NCBI RefSeq assembly: GCF_025449215.1
Contig: NZ_CP104900.1
Coordinates: 3,100,001 to 3,164,000 of the forward strand
Origin: Shewanella seohaensis
GTDB taxonomy: Bacteria; Pseudomonadota; Gammaproteobacteria; Enterobacterales; Shewanellaceae
Length of the DNA stretch: 64,000 nt
Direction: 5' to 3'
The position numbers and the translations under genes are program-made. The first letter of the stretch is position 1, and the number at the start of each line of letters is the position of its first letter. The notes beneath the pieces are model-generated. The model made no database searches and was not told the DNA's origin. It saw nothing but the letters and a program-made list of their open reading frames with translations. Shown here in pieces: positions 59,446-64,000 of the stretch.

Positions 59446-60285
59446 TTATTTAAAATACAAGCTATGGAATTTAAGGTGCTCTTCAATAAAGCTCGCAATA
59501 AAATAATAGCTATGGTCGTACCCCGCCTGCATACGCAAATCTAAGGGGTAGCCTTTTGCTTTGGCGATATCACTAAGCGTTTGTGGCATCAGTTGCGCCT
59601 CTAAAAAGCTGTCGGCGTCACCTTGGTCGACTAACACAGGCACTTCATTAATCGCCAGTTTTAGCAACTCACAGGCATCGTATTGGCGCCAGTGCTCACG
59701 ATTTTCCCCTAAATACTCGGTAAAGGCTTTAATCCCCCAAGGCGCATTGCTTGGATTGCTGATAGGACTAAAGGCCGAGATTGAACTGTATCTGTGGGGA
59801 TTGGTTAACCCTATCACTAACGCGCCGTGCCCGCCCATGGAGTGGCCAGAAATAGCGCGCTGCCCTGTTACGGGGAAATTCGCTTCAATCAGCGCTGGCA
59901 GCTCATGCACTATATAGTCGTACATTTTATAGTGGCGATTCCAAGGCGCTCTGGTCGCGTTTAAATAAAACCCCGCGCCAAGACCTAAGTCATAGGCTTT
60001 ATCCGGCGCATCGGCGACATCATCGCCACGGGGACTCGTATCGGGGGCGACGATAGCCATTCCCAACTGAGCCGCAATACGCTGCGCGCCCGCCTTCTGC
60101 ATAAAGTTTTCGTCGGTACAGGTGAGACCCGATAGCCAATACAACACAGGCACAGGTTTGTTGGCCGCCTCGGGTGGCAGGTAAATCGCAAAGCGCATCT
60201 CGCAATTCAGCGCCTGAGATTGATGGCGATACTGTTTGTGCCAACCACCAAAACTCTTGTTACAGCTGATATTTTCTATGGTCAT
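59446..60285 (-). CDS. frmB: S-formylglutathione hydrolase
   Basis: FrmB splits S-formylglutathione into formate and glutathione, the second step of formaldehyde removal. The 279-residue alpha/beta hydrolase has the nucleophile elbow SGHSMGGHGAL, the acid in VDQGDADSFL and His in AGYDHSYYF. AAGGG precedes the ATG at 60285. The frame is open 7 codons upstream, but the ribosome site would then be inside the gene. It follows frmA in the same direction. Confidence 0.95.
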   Translation of the reverse strand: MTIENISCNKSFGGWHKQYRHQSQALNCEMRFAIYLPPEAANKPVPVLYWLSGLTCTDENFMQKAGAQRIAAQLGMAIVAPDTSPRGDDVADAPDKAYDLGLGAGFYLNATRAPWNRHYKMYDYIVHELPALIEANFPVTGQRAISGHSMGGHGALVIGLTNPHRYSSISAFSPISNPSNAPWGIKAFTEYLGENREHWRQYDACELLKLAINEVPVLVDQGDADSFLEAQLMPQTLSDIAKAKGYPLDLRMQAGYDHSYYFIASFIEEHLKFHSLYFK

Positions 60286-60412
60286 TTCAATCCCTTTCCT
60301 GTTCACTTTCAGCGTTTAGCTTGCCGTTCAAAATCCTATCACAAGCTTAAAACGCATAAGCAGCAGATAAGCCGTTAGCGGTTATCTGCTGCTGTGATGG
60401 CAAACCGAGCGT

Positions 60413-61573
<1,161 letters not shown>

Positions 61574-61677
61574 TCAATGGGCTTATCGATTTACGGCTTA
61601 CCTCATGCCCTACTTGCTTGTAAGCATAGATTGAGGCGGATGGATAAGCTTAAAAATAGTGTGCGGTAATGCAGTCA

Positions 61678-61714
61678 CTAGATTGTATTTATTTCCTGAG
61701 GATTGATAATCTAG
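61678..61714. promoter_or_regulatory. Inverted repeat in the frmA / LysR divergent region
   Basis: CTAGATT (61678-61684) is repeated inverted as AATCTAG (61708-61714), 23 bp apart, just before the LysR gene. It could be the regulator's operator. The arms are short, so this is tentative. Confidence 0.35.
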
Positions 61715-61748
61715 CATTTTGGCAATTCATTTTTACTGAGAAGCAACA

Positions 61749-62630
61749 ATGTACCTTTGGGATGGCATATCAGAATTTGTAGCAGTGGCCGAGGCCGAGA
61801 ACTTTACCTTGGCCGCACAGCGCCTTAATGTGTCCACCGCCCACGTGAGTCGGCAAATCGGCGCGCTGGAAAATCGCCTCGGCACTAAGCTGTTTTATCG
61901 TACAACTCGCAAGGTATCGCTCACCGAAGAAGGCACGATTTATTATCGCCATTGCCGCCAATTGCAAACAGGCCTCGAGGAGGCCGAGCGGGCGATTACC
62001 GATCTAAAAGGTTCGCCCCAAGGATTGGTAAAACTCACCGCGCCCGTGGCCTACGGCGAAAAATTTATCATGCCGTTACTCAATGATTTTATGGTGCAAT
62101 ATCCCAGCGTGGAATTTAATGTCGACTTGACCAATAGAACCTTAGATTTGATTGAAGGCGGTTACGATTTAGCCATTCGCCTTGGCAAACTCGCCGACTC
62201 CAGCCTGATGGCCAAACCCTTGAGTAGCCGCACCCATTATGTGGCTGCCTCGCCCAGTTACGTTGAAAAATACGGTGAGCCCCACACGCTTTCGGAGTTA
62301 AATCAACATAATTGCCTGATCGGGAATCACAATTACTGGCGCTTTATTGAAAATGGCCGCGAGCGCAATATCAAGGTACGTGGCAACCTTATCTGCAACA
62401 GCGGTTACGCCCTGCGAGATGCAGCATTAAAGGGCATAGGAATAGTGCAACTCCCTGATTATTACATTGAAGAAGATATACATGCAGGTAGACTCATCTC
62501 CTTTCTCGACGCGCACCGCGAAGCTAAAGAAGGCATTTGGGCGCTCTATCCGCAGAATCGTCACCTGAGCGCCAAAGTAAGGGTATTAGTGGATTATCTC
62601 GCAGAAAAACTGGCGATGGAGAATACGTAG
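61749..62630 (+). CDS. LysR-family transcriptional regulator
   Basis: This 293-residue regulator has an N-terminal helix-turn-helix (FVAVAEAENFTLAAQRLNVS, HVSRQIGALENRLGTKLF). An effector-binding domain of the CrgA/YafC-like group follows. It is divergent from frmA across 196 bases with an inverted repeat, so control of the formaldehyde operon is a reasonable guess. The convergent amine-oxidase gene is the other nearby candidate target. Confidence 0.9.
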   Translation: MYLWDGISEFVAVAEAENFTLAAQRLNVSTAHVSRQIGALENRLGTKLFYRTTRKVSLTEEGTIYYRHCRQLQTGLEEAERAITDLKGSPQGLVKLTAPVAYGEKFIMPLLNDFMVQYPSVEFNVDLTNRTLDLIEGGYDLAIRLGKLADSSLMAKPLSSRTHYVAASPSYVEKYGEPHTLSELNQHNCLIGNHNYWRFIENGRERNIKVRGNLICNSGYALRDAALKGIGIVQLPDYYIEEDIHAGRLISFLDAHREAKEGIWALYPQNRHLSAKVRVLVDYLAEKLAMENT

Positions 62631-62713
62631 TAACGAGTCCATTGCAGCGAACCAGAGTAACAAATCACCCATGCTACTAATAATGCGCTTGAGCTTGACG
62701 GATTACTCGCTAT

Positions 62714-64000
62714 TTAGCGCCAGTTTTCCCTCAGGGTGTAGTACAACATCCCTAGCGCAAGGGCCTGATTACCAAACCATTCATTCAATGGGATCCGGAT
62801 ATGACGCATGGCGGAGAAGAGATCGAACTCTCGCATTTGACCATCGATCGCCTGCCCCATGATCTCGGCCATAATATGGGAAGTCGCCACGCCATGGCCC
62901 GAATATCCCTGACAATAGAAGATATTCGGCGCTATCTTGCCCAGTTGGGGAATACGGTTAATCACTATCCCTGCCATGCCTGCCCAGGCAAATTCAATGT
63001 CGACGCCCTTTAACTGGGGGAAAGTGCGTTCAATCGCCGGACGCAGCTCGGCGGCAACATTTTTAGGATCGCGGCCGCTGTAATTGGTGCCGCCCCCAAA
63101 CATCAAACGGTTATCGGCGGTTAAGCGGTAATAATCCAGCACAAAGCGGCAATCATACACAGCTAAATCCTGCGGATTGAGTTGCTTAGCTAAATCTGGC
63201 GGCAATTGGGCTGTCGCACAATTGCCAAGGGAGGCGGGAAATAACATGCCCCGCAGCTGAGGCCGGCCCAATTTGTGATAAGCATTACCGGCGATAAGCA
63301 CACTGTTTGCCTTCACCCTGCCCTTTGGCGTGACCACAGTTGCAAGCTCTCCTTGCTGAATATCCAGCACCTGCGAATGTTCAAAAATCTTAGCGCCCAA
63401 TGAAGCCGCCGCTCGCGCCTCACCAAGACATAAATTCACCGAATGCAGATGCATATTCCGCCGATTGACCAGCCCACCGTGGTACAAGGGCGAAGCTAAG
63501 TAGGCGGGCATCTCCTGCGCTGGCACGAAGGTCATCAATTCCCCCATGCCACGGCGATTAGCTTCATCAAACATTTGCAGTAACTCGACCATATGTGCGG
63601 GGCGATACGCCGTTTGGATATGGCCAAATTTTAAATCACAATCAATGCCATACTTCGCCACTCTGTTTTTGATAATATCGTGGCCGCGCCAACGAAGGTT
63701 CCACACATAATCTTCAGCCTCCTGACCAAGCTGACGCCGCAATTGCTTGGTCATGGCGGCATCGCCGGACAAACTCCCCGTCACTTGGCCGCCATTTCGC
63801 CCTGTGGCCCCCAGGCAATCTTATTGGCCTCAAGTAACGCCACTTGGTAACCCTTTTCGGCCAATTCGACCGCCGTCGCCACACCCGTAAATCCGCCGCC
63901 AATAATGGCCACATCGACCCGAATATCGCCTTCAAGTTCTGGATAATCAGACTCTTGCTTGATGGTGGCATTGTAATAAGACGCGCAGCGTTTAGCAGAC
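62714..64000 (-). pseudogene. FAD-dependent amine oxidase (PuuB/DadA-like), frameshifted and cut by window end
   Basis: The sequence fits the DAO family, closest in style to gamma-glutamylputrescine oxidase PuuB. The N-terminal part visible at the right edge reads SYYNATIKQESDYPELEGD, then the FAD motif VAIIGGGFTGVATAVELAEKG. The frame then breaks. Adding one base to the C5 run at 63808-63812 gives AWGATGRNGGQVTGSLSGD, which joins the long frame ending at 62714. The start codon lies beyond 64000. Substrate is uncertain. Confidence 0.8.

Overview
The window comes from a Shewanella-type gammaproteobacterium. This is inferred from gene content and order: pheST-ihfA, a complete his operon with a poly-His leader, a membrane-bound [NiFe] hydrogenase operon with its hyp genes, and ydbH-ynbE-ydbL. 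It also fits the perfect FNR-type and near-perfect ArcA-type sites expected of a facultative anaerobe. Almost everything is chromosomal core sequence. I see no rRNA, tRNA, IS element, prophage or CRISPR array.

Layout. 0.1-3.5 kb: rplY (L25), an orphan helical protein behind an FNR-type box, and the peptidoglycan pair mepK/ldtD. 3.7-7.5 kb: mdoGH for osmoregulated periplasmic glucans. 7.9-13.3 kb: a minus-strand cassette running tlpA-like thioredoxin, DUF4266 lipoprotein, DUF3570 outer-membrane barrel, apbE flavin transferase, response regulator, histidine kinase. This is the least understood block. 13.7-30.2 kb: hyaABCD-hydE-hypF, then a LysR/fdhD/ydeP insertion, then hypBCDEA. Together these build, mature and anchor an uptake [NiFe] hydrogenase. 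30.3-35.2 kb: lpxM, ihfA, pheT, pheS. 35.5-41.4 kb: a chemoreceptor, a Fur-type TonB receptor and the yoaA helicase. 41.7-43.9 kb: a small accessory block of orphan genes. 44.2-52.3 kb: hisL-GDCBHAFIE. 52.5-54.2 kb: a long structured leader and a tyrP-like permease. 54.4-58.3 kb: ydbH-ynbE-ydbL. 58.4-64 kb: a trypsin-like protease, the glutathione-dependent formaldehyde pathway frmA/frmB with a divergent LysR gene, and an FAD amine oxidase that runs off the end.

Sequence quality. Seven genes, including hisD, are interrupted by what reads as one missing base in a short homopolymer, and an eighth (hypF) probably has the same defect at its start. In every case adding one base restores the expected family sequence. 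All errors go the same way, and one hits a core biosynthetic gene inside an intact operon. Assembly error is therefore more likely than gene decay. I mark these loci as frameshifted and give the restored reading.

How the genes work together. The hydrogenase region is one functional unit: structural subunits, quinone-linking cytochrome b, endopeptidase, a HypF-like accessory protein and the Ni/Fe-CN-CO maturation set. It is probably switched on when oxygen is low. The tlpA-DUF4266-DUF3570-apbE-two-component cassette diverges from the same promoter region. It looks like an envelope thiol/flavin redox system of unknown purpose and is the best candidate here for undescribed biology.
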